Of a DNA stretch of 64,000 nucleotides, positions 1-8,385 are shown in pieces (positions within the stretch are counted from its first letter, which is position 1; each line of letters begins with the position of its first letter). Made by a program: the position numbers and the translations under genes. Under the pieces are notes generated by a model. That model saw nothing but the letters and a program-made list of their open reading frames with translations. It had not been told where the DNA came from and searched no databases. The DNA comes from Flavipsychrobacter stenotrophus (GTDB lineage: Bacteria; Bacteroidota; Bacteroidia; Chitinophagales; Chitinophagaceae). The stretch is taken from NCBI RefSeq assembly GCF_002954265.1, contig NZ_PPSL01000004.1, positions 248,001 to 312,000 of the forward strand, read 5' to 3'.

Positions 1-304
1 CTTCCTTGGTTACCTGGTCATTTTTCAGGTTCTTTCTTAAGTAGTCGGTGACGGTATTCACCACTATTCGCCTTATCCACCCTTCAAACGCACCCTGGAA
101 GGAGTACTGGTCAAGCTTGGTGAAAATTTTATAGAACGAATCGTTGAGTATTTCTTTGGCCGCATCTTCATTGCCAAACATGTACCTTTTTATTATCCCA
201 TATGCTGCCGGAGAGTATAGGTCATATAGTTTTTTCTGCGCACTTCTCGACTGGGCAATACACTCTTTCACAAGTACATAAAGGTCGTGCTGATCTGCAG
301 CCAC
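1..304 (-). CDS. ECF-type RNA polymerase sigma factor, 3' end outside the window
   Basis: The minus-strand frame runs off the left edge, so only about 100 N-terminal residues are visible. They hold a typical sigma-70 region 2: helices around LYDLYSPAAYGIIKRY, then AAKEILNDSFYKIF and the region 2.4 stretch FEGWIRRIVVNTVTDYLRK. Region 4 lies outside the window. Family knowledge says such factors direct core polymerase to a small regulon, often with an anti-sigma partner, which is not visible here. I chose the GTG at 304, which has a weak AGG upstream. A TTG at 352 in the same frame, or an upstream non-ATG start, is also possible because there is no in-frame ATG before region 2. Confidence 0.75.
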   Translation of the reverse strand, partial: MAADQHDLYVLVKECIAQSRSAQKKLYDLYSPAAYGIIKRYMFGNEDAAKEILNDSFYKIFTKLDQYSFQGAFEGWIRRIVVNTVTDYLRKNLKNDQVTKE

Positions 305-352
305 CTTTTCTGTTGCCTGTAAAGGAATGTTTATATTTAATTGTCCGGTCAA

Positions 353-660
353 CGACTGATGTTTATTTTCTATGTTTTATTGCTAATCTATTGTACACCT
401 ACCCACTATGACGAGTGGCAGAAAGAAAATGTTAGGAAAAAGCACAAATATTATTAGCACGTGCCAGTTTTGTAAATTTTCACCTAATTATTTTTCTAAG
501 TTACTAACAATTGCGCTTATATGAACGTCATTTATACCGGAGAAAGTGTATCTGGTAATTACGGAAAAAAAGCAGGATTTTGATTTAATACTACAATACC
601 TGTTCTTTCTGCTTGCGCTAAACACCTATTTAAATACATTTGCCAATCAAATATTCACCT
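353..660. other. Intergenic region with divergent promoters
   Basis: About 310 bases separate the divergent sigma factor gene and T9SS cargo gene. The only recognisable element is the promoter of the right-hand gene near 613-642. I see no RNA gene or long repeat. Confidence 0.5.
613..642 (+). promoter_or_regulatory. Bacteroidota-type promoter of the T9SS cargo gene
   Basis: TTG at 613-615, then 19 bases, then TACATTTG at 635-642. This matches the -33 / -7 (TAnnTTTG) layout of Bacteroidota primary sigma promoters. The predicted start lies about 10 bases before the ATG at 661. Confidence 0.6.
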
Positions 661-1539
661 ATGAAGAAACTTTGCCTGCTCATCATTTCGGCTTTTTCCT
701 TGCTCTCCGCTGAGGCTCAAACAGTTACGTCGCTGGGACAAGATTTTAATGTTACCTGTGCTTCAGGTGGTACGCTTTACCCGCTCTACTGGTCTGAGTG
801 GAATGTAATTGCACCTACCGCCGCCCTCGCATGGCAGTGTACCCAATTGGGCGGACGAGCCGGCACCCCCGGTATGCAGTGTAATAGTTTTTTTAGTGGC
901 ATACATTACCTGGATACAGCATGGTTGTTTACGCCTCGTCTTGATCTTACCGGTTTTACAGATAGCGTTTACCTCCGTTTCGATTCTCGTTACAACATTA
1001 GCGGCGCCCGCATGCAGGTGCTCATCAATCACATGTACAACACGGGCAATCCTCCCGATACTACCACCTGGACGGACATGGATAGTGCAAGCCGGCTTAG
1101 CCCTGTTATTGGCCCCGATGATTCTGCAGGTTGGGTTACCCATTATGTAAATCTTACTTCCTACAAGAATATTCCTTTGTATGTTGCCTTTAGGTACGCC
1201 TCTACGGCCACTACCGGCGGTTCATGGACTATCGACAACGTTTTCCTTACGCCATGGGGCTTAAGTGTAGGTGATGAAGTCAAGAAGAACATTGCCCTTA
1301 CAATTCTGGGTAATAGCACTGCCGACAAAATCACCTTCTCAGGCACCTTTACTACCCCCGGCGACTATGATGTAGAGATCTATGACAACATGGGGAGAGT
1401 AGTGCACAAACAAACGATCTATGCCGCTACCGGTACTCAATCTCAAACCATTCGCAGTCTCAATCTTCATAGTGGTATGTACTTCATAAAAGTTGGCAAC
1501 AGCATCAGCTACCAGGTAGCAAAGACTGTAGTAGAATAA
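661..1539 (+). CDS. Secreted T9SS cargo protein
   Basis: The protein has 292 residues and a clear signal peptide (MKKLCLLIISAFSLLSAEAQ). The middle, roughly residues 30-200, is a beta-rich domain with motifs such as GIHYLDTAWLFTPRLDL and SWTIDNVFL, like the jelly-roll or MAM-like domains of other Bacteroidota secreted proteins. The last 75 residues are a type A sorting domain ending in GMYFIKVGNSISYQVAKTVV, so it is probably exported by the type IX machinery and left on the surface or released. Start: ATG at 661, which begins the signal peptide; the frame is open upstream to 640 but that extension has no signal. It is a single gene with its own promoter. Substrate or partner is unknown. Confidence 0.8.
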   Translation: MKKLCLLIISAFSLLSAEAQTVTSLGQDFNVTCASGGTLYPLYWSEWNVIAPTAALAWQCTQLGGRAGTPGMQCNSFFSGIHYLDTAWLFTPRLDLTGFTDSVYLRFDSRYNISGARMQVLINHMYNTGNPPDTTTWTDMDSASRLSPVIGPDDSAGWVTHYVNLTSYKNIPLYVAFRYASTATTGGSWTIDNVFLTPWGLSVGDEVKKNIALTILGNSTADKITFSGTFTTPGDYDVEIYDNMGRVVHKQTIYAATGTQSQTIRSLNLHSGMYFIKVGNSISYQVAKTVVE

Positions 1540-1608
1540 TCAAGCTTATACAATCAATTTCCAATGCTCAATGGCCCAACGGTTGTTGCGCATTGTTATT
1601 TGACTATG

Positions 1609-2406
1609 TCACCTCAATACCCCTGGCAACACACTTAAATACTGCCCATTATCTGTTATCCCGTTATGGCCTTGCCCGTTAAGTGTTATAAGGGTGTCTC
1701 CAGGCTTCAGCTTTTCCCTAAGCTTCACCGATGAATTATAATAGATCACTTCATCCCTATTACCATGAAAAAGAACCACCGGCATTTTGCATTGCGCCAC
1801 ATATTGGCACGTTGAGAATTTGTATTCTAACAGGAAGGTTGGTACGATGGGGTAGGTGTGCTGCATCATGTCGGTAAGGCTGTAATAAGGTCCCTGCAGT
1901 ATCAGTTTTCTCGGATGATTTATAGAAGCCACCCATGCCGCAGGGCCGGTGCCAATAGAGTAGCCGAGTACTACTATTTTATCCTCCCTGTATCTTTTCT
2001 TTAACTCATCATATACCGTCTGTAGGTCGCTATATATTTGTTCCTGTCCACTTATTGCACCCTCACTTTTGCCATAGCCTCTGTAGTCAGTGATTACAAT
2101 ATCATAACCCAATGATGTATATGTTTTAGCTACCTTGCCCCACGTTCTTGCCGAGCCACCGTTACCATGCAGGTAAAAGATCACACCCTTACTGCTATCT
2201 GCTTTAAATAGTACCGAATTGATAACTGTGCCATCCTGCGTCTTTAAATTCAGTTCTTCATATTTCTCTGCAAAGCTGAACTTAAATTTTTTATCCAGTT
2301 GCTCCGGAAAGAAGATCATTTTCTCCTGAAAGAAATATAGCAGCCCACATATTAAAATGTAGATGACGCAAATAACTTTTAGGGTGTTAAACAGGAATTT
2401 TTTCAT
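1609..2406 (-). CDS. Membrane-anchored alpha/beta hydrolase
   Basis: 265 residues. Residues 5-28 form one N-terminal transmembrane helix followed by QEKMIFFPEQLD, a pattern seen in the BEM46/ABHD13-like hydrolases. The catalytic set is visible: oxyanion strand FYLHGNGG, nucleophile elbow GYSIGTG, acid GNRDEV and histidine GQGHNGI. It is therefore likely an active serine hydrolase on the periplasmic face of the inner membrane, acting on an ester or acyl substrate that cannot be named from sequence. It converges on the T9SS gene with 69 bases between stops. No operon partner. Confidence 0.85.
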   Translation of the reverse strand: MKKFLFNTLKVICVIYILICGLLYFFQEKMIFFPEQLDKKFKFSFAEKYEELNLKTQDGTVINSVLFKADSSKGVIFYLHGNGGSARTWGKVAKTYTSLGYDIVITDYRGYGKSEGAISGQEQIYSDLQTVYDELKKRYREDKIVVLGYSIGTGPAAWVASINHPRKLILQGPYYSLTDMMQHTYPIVPTFLLEYKFSTCQYVAQCKMPVVLFHGNRDEVIYYNSSVKLREKLKPGDTLITLNGQGHNGITDNGQYLSVLPGVLR

Positions 2407-2482
2407 GACGTTCTCGGATTTAACTACAAGCTATCTAATGTAACCCACAAAACAAACTGCAAAATGTATTTGTCCTGTTTTT

Positions 2483-2540
2483 CGAATGTCATGGTGAGCC
2501 GCGCCGAAACACGACATTCGCATCGGGACGTATTCGTTTT
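2483..2540. repeat. Dispersed intergenic palindromic repeat
   Basis: Inverted arms CGAATGTC (2483-2490) and GACATTCG (2513-2520) are followed by CATCGGGACGTATTCG. The reverse complement of that last piece recurs at about 23,514 and 23,620, so it belongs to a dispersed repeat family. Confidence 0.55.
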
Positions 2541-2603
2541 CAGGTACATCGCGCATTATCTTATTGCATCCTGACCATCCTGATTCAGACTAACACGCAG
2601 CCA

Positions 2604-3830
2604 TTAAAAATAACTTGAAAACCCGGCTTGGAAACCCGCCGTCTTTATCAACGGATTATTCAGTACATCAACAGTTCCGCTATACCTGTAGTTAACCCGT
2701 ATAACAGTTTGTGGAGTAGGCCGCCAGCTAATTGCTGGAACCACAGCCGCATAGTAATCACCAATATCACTCCCGGTTGATTTGAACTTACCCAAATTCC
2801 AATCTACATACTCCAGTCTACATGCCACATTGATCACAGACCTGTCAAAACCAAACAAGGGCTTTTTATAAACCGGCTGCACTATGTCAATAAATCCACC
2901 TTGTTGCTTACTGGCATACTGTTCCGTATAAGTTGCAGGTACATCCACATGTACCCATGCCCATTCTGCAGTAACTGCTGTCTTGCTGCCGGGTATTGTT
3001 GTATTCATGTCTATTGCCACCACATCCACTCTTCTTTGTTTATCCAACTTTACACCATCGTCTTCAAATTTGTTGTACACGCCACCCATGTATGATAGCC
3101 CTATTTCTGCTATCTTATTGTTTCTTATAGCTGCTTTCGCGGTCAGCAAGGGCACACCATTAAAGCTCTCTTCAAATCGCTCCCTGTTTTGTTTGGCAGC
3201 AGGTAGATTGGTTCTGCCAATGTTGTTATCAATGATCTTATCATCAAATCCATTGGTCAGGTATAGCTCATAAGCCATCAGCCAGTTTTTACTGTACTTT
3301 TTACCGTACACGCCAAAGCCCACATTGCTCCACGTAGCCGGTAGCATCTGTGTAGCAGACACTGGCCGGTCTATAAATTCCCACTTCGGTCCATCATGGT
3401 TCTGATTAAAAGCTCCTATGGGGTTCATTATAACACCGCCTCTTAAATTGAACATGGGATGCAGTGTCATATCTACAGCTGCAAACTCCAGACTTATTTC
3501 TTTTGTGCCGTCTTCAAACTCTATTTCAGAGAGAAACTTTATATTTTTATAAAGGCTCGATGAGACGAACAGCGTCATTCTTCTCATCTGGAACTGGTGC
3601 CCCTCCGTTATGCCATTTGTGCCCAGGTGCTGCCAGTTAGCTTCTACATAACCGCCCAATGCCACGGGTATTTTAGTGAAAGACAAAAACGGACGGTTAT
3701 ACACAGCATCCATATTCATCATTGTCTTTGTTGTATCCTTCGCCGTTCTTCGCAGTAATGTGCTATCTATTTGTGCGGTTGTTGTACCTATCACAAACAT
3801 TGTTGTTACTATCAAAAATAATTTCTTCAT
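2604..3830 (-). CDS. Outer-membrane porin (OprO/P-like barrel)
   Basis: 408 residues with signal peptide MKKLFLIVTTMFVIGTTTAQ and a C-terminal aromatic residue (AGFSSYF), as expected for a beta-barrel assembled in the outer membrane. The N-terminal strand GGYVEANWQHLG and the repeated amphipathic strands with Tyr/Trp girdles resemble Bacteroidota porins related to the phosphate-selective OprO/OprP group; the substrate is not predictable. Its ATG overlaps the stop of the upstream Rieske gene by 4 bases (ATGA), so translation is probably coupled. It is the last gene of a three-gene unit with that gene and the di-haem cytochrome. Confidence 0.75.
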   Translation of the reverse strand: MKKLFLIVTTMFVIGTTTAQIDSTLLRRTAKDTTKTMMNMDAVYNRPFLSFTKIPVALGGYVEANWQHLGTNGITEGHQFQMRRMTLFVSSSLYKNIKFLSEIEFEDGTKEISLEFAAVDMTLHPMFNLRGGVIMNPIGAFNQNHDGPKWEFIDRPVSATQMLPATWSNVGFGVYGKKYSKNWLMAYELYLTNGFDDKIIDNNIGRTNLPAAKQNRERFEESFNGVPLLTAKAAIRNNKIAEIGLSYMGGVYNKFEDDGVKLDKQRRVDVVAIDMNTTIPGSKTAVTAEWAWVHVDVPATYTEQYASKQQGGFIDIVQPVYKKPLFGFDRSVINVACRLEYVDWNLGKFKSTGSDIGDYYAAVVPAISWRPTPQTVIRVNYRYSGTVDVLNNPLIKTAGFQAGFSSYF

Positions 3831-4273
3831 GATGCCTTCTTTCTTAGATCAATGAATAGCCTGTTGTTAGCAACAACAGCCACAGGAAACGAGCGCAGAT
3901 CTTCGCCTGCAGGCGCCTGCATCACTTTCCCTTTGTTGTCAAATTCACTACCGTGCGCCGGACAAGTAAGCCTGTTGCCCGATACCTGTAGCTCCACTCC
4001 CTGATGTGTACACTGCATCAGCAATGCAGTATAATTGTCGTCAGCAGTTCTGTAAACACATATCGGGAATTTCAGGTCTTCATGCCGTACTATCACATAC
4101 TCCCTGTGCCCATTCTTATTAGATTCGAATGCCAGTACATCAAGTGATATACCATTACTTTCCAGGTTGCCCGTCACATACTTCACCGATACACAACTCT
4201 GTATCAACGTCGTTAGCAACGTCACACTGGTACATGCCAGGCAGCTCGTTTTTATAAATGCCTTACGATCCAT
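3827..4273 (-). CDS. Rieske [2Fe-2S] protein, exported
   Basis: 148 residues. The two cluster-binding boxes are intact: C88-T-H90 and C104-P-A-H107, followed by GSEFDNKGKV. These coordinate a Rieske [2Fe-2S] centre. The N-terminus MDRKAFIKTSCLACTS plus a hydrophobic stretch ending in IQSC suggests an export signal, perhaps a lipoprotein or Tat-like substrate. Start: ATG at 4273; an upstream in-frame ATG at 4303 would put ten extra residues before the signal and is less likely. It lies between a di-haem cytochrome and a porin, so a role in periplasmic electron transfer is inferred. The small size argues against a ring-hydroxylating oxygenase alpha subunit. Confidence 0.85.
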   Translation of the reverse strand: MDRKAFIKTSCLACTSVTLLTTLIQSCVSVKYVTGNLESNGISLDVLAFESNKNGHREYVIVRHEDLKFPICVYRTADDNYTALLMQCTHQGVELQVSGNRLTCPAHGSEFDNKGKVMQAPAGEDLRSFPVAVVANNRLFIDLRKKAS

Positions 4274-4310
4274 TTTTATAAAGTGCTTTCTAAAAGTTAT
4301 CAACTAATAA

Positions 4311-4400
4311 GCCCTGTAAGGGCGGCATAAATAGCGAGGGGTTTTAACCCCTCGTACTAAATTATATCGAATACTAGCCCTGTAAGGGCGACATAATAAA
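4311..4400. repeat. Intergenic repeats between cytochrome and Rieske genes
   Basis: GCCCTGTAAGGGCG occurs twice (4311 and 4377), each followed by a CATAA-like tail. Between them is a hairpin with arms CGAGGGGTT (4335-4343) and AACCCCTCG (4346-4354). The hairpin could attenuate or process the operon transcript. Such GCCCTGxAAGGGC elements are common in Bacteroidota intergenic DNA. Confidence 0.6.
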
Positions 4401-4440
4401 ATAAGCTTACAGGAAAAGTAAAATGTGCATTTGCCAAGAC

Positions 4441-5631
4441 CTACAAACTCTCCAAAAACTTAATCAACAACTCCTTATCCCCACTCTGTAAAACCTTGTA
4501 ACTATCCTTGCTTTGCAGCGCCTCACCACCATGCAACAATATGGCTGCTTCTATGCTTCTTGCCCTGCCATCGTGCAACAAATAATAACTTCCTCCCTGC
4601 GATTGCTTTGACAGCCCAAGCCCCCACAATGCAGGCGTGCGCCACTCTGCTGGTTTCGCATTGCCTTCGGTATAACCATCATTCAATCCGTCCCCCATAT
4701 CATGCAGCAATAGATCGGTATAAGGATAAAAGGTAACATTGCTCAATGCTGTTATTGTAGAATATGCGGTCTTCAATATAGGTACATGGCACTTGCCGCA
4801 ATTGATCTGCATAAACAACTCCTTGCCCTTCACAACATCCTTGTCCGTAGCATTTCTTTGCACAGGCGCCTTTAATGTCTTCAGGTAAAACACCACATCC
4901 AGTAGTGTCTGGTTAGTTACCTCTGGGTCAATTTCCGCGCCGCTATAAGTATCATAAGGCTCGTAGCTCGATGTTATACCCATGTCCTGATTATACGCCC
5001 CTGCTGTTTGTTGCAGCAGATCATATGCGCCCGCCTTTTTCCCAAAGCGACCTATATGTCTTCCTCCATTTTTAATACTCCCTTCTCTTGGCGTCAGGTA
5101 AGGCTTCAGTGGTGTCCAGTTGACCACACCACTTATGCCATCACCGTCAGCATCATTGGGGTCAGCCATGGCTATTATGTCCGCATCGCTTACCGCATCA
5201 AGAAAGCCCATGCCGGTATTGGCTGGGGGAGTAAACTTTGCGAATGCAGCACCAGTAGGTACCTGCTCAGGTTCATGTCCGGGTATTGCTCTGTCTTGTA
5301 GTTGTGGCGCACCCTGTTGCAGGAAATGATTGCCGGTGCTGTCTGTTTGCCCGAACCGGGTGAGGGTAGTGAAGGGGTGCCCCTTGCCGTCACCTGCATG
5401 ACAACTACCGCAAGATGTGGCAACAAACAAGGGGCCAAGTCCTGTTTCTTTAGTAAAGATCTCGCCATTAAAAGCTGCATCACCTCTCAGGAACTGTTGC
5501 TTCTGTGCTGCCGTCAATCCCGCTACTGGCCCATCAAGCGTCTGGTCTTCACCAGGACCGGCTGGCTCCATTTTCTGGCACGACATCGCCAGCACAAACA
5601 CGCTTACACTAAATATTATTTGCCACTTCAT
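4441..5631 (-). CDS. Di-haem c-type oxidoreductase (DUF1111-like), lipoprotein
   Basis: 396 residues. Two c-type haem motifs are visible: C74-G-S-C77-H78 near the N-terminus and CGKCH around residue 277. The order and the motifs GFLDAVSDADI, GRFGKKAG and TPALWGLG fit the DUF1111 / di-haem oxidoreductase family, related to MauG and bacterial cytochrome c peroxidases. The N-terminus ends in LAMSCQK, a lipobox. It should act in the periplasm. In other bacteria this family is often found with imelysin-type iron-uptake proteins; none is present here, but a porin and a Rieske protein follow. It is the first gene of the unit and its promoter carries a perfect palindrome. Confidence 0.85.
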   Translation of the reverse strand: MKWQIIFSVSVFVLAMSCQKMEPAGPGEDQTLDGPVAGLTAAQKQQFLRGDAAFNGEIFTKETGLGPLFVATSCGSCHAGDGKGHPFTTLTRFGQTDSTGNHFLQQGAPQLQDRAIPGHEPEQVPTGAAFAKFTPPANTGMGFLDAVSDADIIAMADPNDADGDGISGVVNWTPLKPYLTPREGSIKNGGRHIGRFGKKAGAYDLLQQTAGAYNQDMGITSSYEPYDTYSGAEIDPEVTNQTLLDVVFYLKTLKAPVQRNATDKDVVKGKELFMQINCGKCHVPILKTAYSTITALSNVTFYPYTDLLLHDMGDGLNDGYTEGNAKPAEWRTPALWGLGLSKQSQGGSYYLLHDGRARSIEAAILLHGGEALQSKDSYKVLQSGDKELLIKFLESL

Positions 5632-5647
5632 ATTATTATTTGAAGGG

Positions 5648-5686
5648 CAAAGGTAAAAATAAAATTAGTCCAGACTAATTTTATTT
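5648..5686 (-). promoter_or_regulatory. Promoter with overlapping 30-bp palindromic operator
   Basis: On the minus strand TACCTTTG (5648-5655) is a perfect -7 box, about 17 bases before the cytochrome ATG. Directly upstream is a perfect inverted repeat: arms 5657-5670 and 5673-5686, 14 bases each, core TTAGTC-CA-GACTAA form. Its place between -10 and -40 suggests a repressor site. The core resembles sites of metal-dependent DtxR-type repressors, which is inference only. Confidence 0.75.
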
Positions 5687-5730
5687 AATTAGGTGGACAA
5701 AATGTAAGTGGCAATAGCGTAAAAGCAAAA

Positions 5731-5757
5731 ATCCCACCAGACATTGTCTGATGGGAT
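5731..5757 (-). terminator. Rho-independent terminator after tRNA-Glu
   Basis: On the minus strand a long stem (ATCCCATCAGACA / TGTCTGGTGGGAT, one G-T pair) is followed by TTTTT. It lies a few bases downstream of the tRNA 3' end. Confidence 0.8.
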
Positions 5758-5761
5758 CTTG

Positions 5762-5833
5762 TAGCATGTACGGGAGTCGAACCCGTCATTCCTCCGTGAA
5801 AGGGAGGCGTCTTAACCGATTGACCAACACGCC
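5762..5833 (-). tRNA. tRNA-Glu (UUC anticodon)
   Basis: The minus strand folds into a 72-nt cloverleaf: acceptor GGCGTGT with ACATGCT (two G-T pairs), D arm GTC/GAC, anticodon stem CCTCC/GGAGG with loop CTTTCAC (anticodon TTC), T arm ACGGG/CCCGT with loop TTCGACT, and discriminator A. CCA is not encoded. It lies downstream of tpiA on the same strand. Confidence 0.95.
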
Positions 5834-5900
5834 ATTTCCCGCTTTTGGGAGTGCAAAGATACGTAAGTATTTTACTCTGCCAAATTATTTCGGGAGAATC

Positions 5901-6668
5901 CTAAATATTTTTCATCGCCTCTATTATTCCCAGGAATTCATCGGCCTTAAGTGATGCTCCGCCTATCAAGCCACCATCTACATCGGGGCAGGCAAACAGC
6001 TCAGCAGCATTAGATGGCTTGCAGCTGCCACCATATAGTATAGGTACGTTGTTGGCTACATCTGCACCGTATTGTGCAGCAACTACGCTGCGTATATGTG
6101 CGTGTATCTCCTGTGCCTGTGCCGATGTGGCTGTGCGGCCTGTACCTATTGCCCATATTGGCTCGTAGGCTATAGTTATGTCCTTCATCTGCTCAGCAGA
6201 GAGGTGGAAGATGCCTTCCTTTATCTGCTGTTCAACATGCGCGTTCTGTGTGCCGGCATCGCGTACTTCAAGTGCTTCACCGCAGCAAAATAGTATGTGC
6301 AAACCATTGGCAAGAGCCTGGTTTACTTTCTTTGCCAGCATAGCATTGGTCTCATTAAAATACTCCCTGCGCTCAGAGTGGCCTATGATCACATAGCTCA
6401 CGCCAGCATCTTTCAGCATAGCAGCAGATACTTCACCGGTATACGCGCCCGATGTTTCAGTAGAGCAGTTTTGTGCACCTGTGTGTATGTTGCTCTTGCC
6501 CGCAAGCTGTGCTGCAGTCTGTGCTATGTGCACGAACGAAGACGCAATTACCACATGTTTGTGAACTTCCAATGCAGGTAAACCGGCAAGAATGCCTTCT
6601 ACAAGCTGCTTGCCTTCAGCAAGATTCAGGTTCATTTTCCAGTTGGCTGCTACTATTTTGTTACGCAT
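5901..6668 (-). CDS. tpiA: Triosephosphate isomerase
   Basis: 255 residues, the usual length. It interconverts dihydroxyacetone phosphate and glyceraldehyde 3-phosphate in glycolysis and gluconeogenesis in the cytoplasm. The signature residues are present: Lys in AANWKMN at the start, the catalytic His in YVIIGHSERREYF, the catalytic Glu in AYEPIWAIGTG with the flexible loop following, and the phosphate-binding YGGSCKPSNA and GGLIGGASL. The gene is followed by tRNA-Glu on the same strand, 68 bases away, and then a terminator, so they may share a transcript. Confidence 0.98.
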   Translation of the reverse strand: MRNKIVAANWKMNLNLAEGKQLVEGILAGLPALEVHKHVVIASSFVHIAQTAAQLAGKSNIHTGAQNCSTETSGAYTGEVSAAMLKDAGVSYVIIGHSERREYFNETNAMLAKKVNQALANGLHILFCCGEALEVRDAGTQNAHVEQQIKEGIFHLSAEQMKDITIAYEPIWAIGTGRTATSAQAQEIHAHIRSVVAAQYGADVANNVPILYGGSCKPSNAAELFACPDVDGGLIGGASLKADEFLGIIEAMKNI

Positions 6669-6790
6669 AATTGAGTGTTTTATATAGTTAGTTTAAGTTT
6701 CTTTTTATTAAGTAAGGTGACATGGCATCCATGCAACAGTTGCAAGATAATTGTGCGATCCCACACTTTTTACTTTTCAGTTTTTACTTC

Positions 6791-7960
6791 TTATTTATTT
6801 TCAAACAGGTGCTTGTACATGGTCATTTCAGCATCGCTTAATTTGGTGCTACGGCGCGCCATCATGCGGTTGGCAGTATCCATGGCCTTGGTAAAGTCAT
6901 AAATTACAATGCCCTCACTGCCGCCCCAGCTAAATGATGGTACAAACTTTTCAGGGAAATTGCCGCCATATATATTGCAAGACACGCCTACTACAGTACC
7001 CGTGTTGAACATTGTATTGATACCGCATTTAGAGTGGTCGCCCATCAGTAATCCGCAGAAGGTAAGCCCGGTTCTTATCAGCTTATTTTCCTGTTCACTC
7101 CATATCTTCACTTCATCATAATTGTTCTTCAGATTAGAGCAGTTGGTGTCTGCACCCAGGTTGCACCATTCGCCTATTACAGCATTACCTACAAACCCAT
7201 CATGCCCCTTATTGCTGTTGGCAAAGAAGATCACATTGCTTACTTCTCCACCTACCTTACATCCAGGACCTATTGTAGTGGCGCTGTATACCTTTGTGCC
7301 CATTTTCAGGGTTGCATGGTCGCACAGGGTTATTGGTCCGCGGAGCATAGAGCCTTCCATTATTTCAGCATCCTTGCCTACATATACCGGGCCACCGGTA
7401 GCATTGATAATAACCCCTGCTGCTATTTTAGCTCCTTCTTCAATAAACAGATTCTCCTTTCCTGTTACTGTTACATACTCAGGTATAGGCTCGCTGGTGC
7501 GGCCATTGGTGAGTAGTTTGTAGTCTTCACGTATAGCACGGTCATTATGAGAGAAGATATCCCATACATTTTGCAGGCCAAAGCAATGGCCATCGAATTC
7601 TATGGAGGATAGGGTAGTGAGCGTAGAATAAAGATCTGCCAACGTGTTCATTGCTGCTGTGCGGGCAGCTACTACTATGGTCCCTATCACCAGCTTCTGA
7701 CCTGATTGTAGTTTGTTGATAGCCTCGACCAATGAGCAGTTGCCTGCTATGCCACCATTTATATAGATGTTGTCATCCAAAATGGTACCGTTGTGCAATG
7801 GCTGCAGATAGGTAGCTGTAAGGGTGCCTGTTTTATCTTCCAGGTACTTTTCCCAACGCTCACGCATAGTAAGTATCCCGCAGCGGATATCTGCTACAGG
7901 GCGCGTATGTGTGAAGGGGAACAGCTTTTCTCTATCCTGATCAAAGAGTATATAATTCAT
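6791..7960 (-). CDS. GlmU-family sugar nucleotidyltransferase
   Basis: 389 residues. The N-terminus MNYILFDQDREKLFPFTHTRPVADI and the overall order (short divergent nucleotidyltransferase domain, then a left-handed beta-helix acyltransferase-like domain with hexapeptide repeats such as IAAGVIINATGGPVYVGKDA) match the Bacteroidota 'GlmU family' proteins. These are proposed to make UDP-N-acetylglucosamine for peptidoglycan and LPS; the assignment to the acetyl and uridylyl steps is from family knowledge. It lies 122 bases upstream of tpiA, same strand, and may be cotranscribed. Confidence 0.85.
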   Translation of the reverse strand: MNYILFDQDREKLFPFTHTRPVADIRCGILTMRERWEKYLEDKTGTLTATYLQPLHNGTILDDNIYINGGIAGNCSLVEAINKLQSGQKLVIGTIVVAARTAAMNTLADLYSTLTTLSSIEFDGHCFGLQNVWDIFSHNDRAIREDYKLLTNGRTSEPIPEYVTVTGKENLFIEEGAKIAAGVIINATGGPVYVGKDAEIMEGSMLRGPITLCDHATLKMGTKVYSATTIGPGCKVGGEVSNVIFFANSNKGHDGFVGNAVIGEWCNLGADTNCSNLKNNYDEVKIWSEQENKLIRTGLTFCGLLMGDHSKCGINTMFNTGTVVGVSCNIYGGNFPEKFVPSFSWGGSEGIVIYDFTKAMDTANRMMARRSTKLSDAEMTMYKHLFENK

Positions 7961-8019
7961 ATATAATTCGCTTGTTGCAATGTAGTTGGCAGTAACGATG
8001 AGCTCGCTGAGCTAACATT

Positions 8020-8049
8020 AAAAAATCCCGACAAAAGTCGGGATTTTTT
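8020..8049. terminator. Bidirectional terminator after rpmE2
   Basis: Perfect 13-bp arms (8020-8032 and 8037-8049) around a loop of four A, with A and T tracts on the two sides. It ends the rpmE2 transcript on the minus strand and also insulates the downstream GlmU-family gene. Confidence 0.85.
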
Positions 8050-8084
8050 GTGCTTTATGCAAGTAATGTATTGTATTACTATGA

Positions 8085-8336
8085 TTATGCTTTCTTTGCG
8101 TAACGCTGTTTGAACTTTTCGATACGACCTGCTGTATCGATGAACATTGACTTACCGGTGTAGAAAGGATGCGAAGTATTAGATATTTCGACCTTGATTA
8201 CAGGGTATTCGTTACCGTCTTCCCACATGATCGTTTCCTTGCTGTTAGCAGTAGAACGAGTTAAAAATGTTGTTTCGTTAGATGTATCCTTGAATACTAC
8301 TAAACGGTAACCCTGAGGATGAATGCCTTTTTTCAT
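8085..8336 (-). CDS. rpmE2: 50S ribosomal protein L31, type B
   Basis: 83 residues. The start [20 protein letters not shown] and the conserved [24 protein letters not shown] identify L31. It lacks the CxxC zinc motif of type A L31, which makes it the zinc-independent type B form. It sits in the large subunit near the central protuberance and bridges to the small subunit. The gene is monocistronic, between a strong promoter (8386-8417) and a strong terminator (8020-8049). No other L31 copy is in this window, so whether a zinc-dependent copy exists elsewhere cannot be said. Confidence 0.97.
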   Translation of the reverse strand: MKKGIHPQGYRLVVFKDTSNETTFLTRSTANSKETIMWEDGNEYPVIKVEISNTSHPFYTGKSMFIDTAGRIEKFKQRYAKKA

Positions 8337-8352
8337 TGTTGTTGTTTTTAAA

Positions 8353-8371
8353 ACATGGGTTTTGCCATGTG
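8353..8371 (-). promoter_or_regulatory. Hairpin in the rpmE2 leader
   Basis: ACATGG and CCATGT arms enclose a short loop in the 5' leader, about 17 bases before the ATG. It could be an autoregulatory ribosomal-protein leader element; that is inference. Confidence 0.4.
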
Positions 8372-8385
8372 TTGATTAAGAGGTG

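Noticed and set aside
202-411. Plus-strand open frame antisense to the sigma factor gene
   Set aside because: The minus strand encodes a clear sigma region 2; the plus frame has no family or start context.
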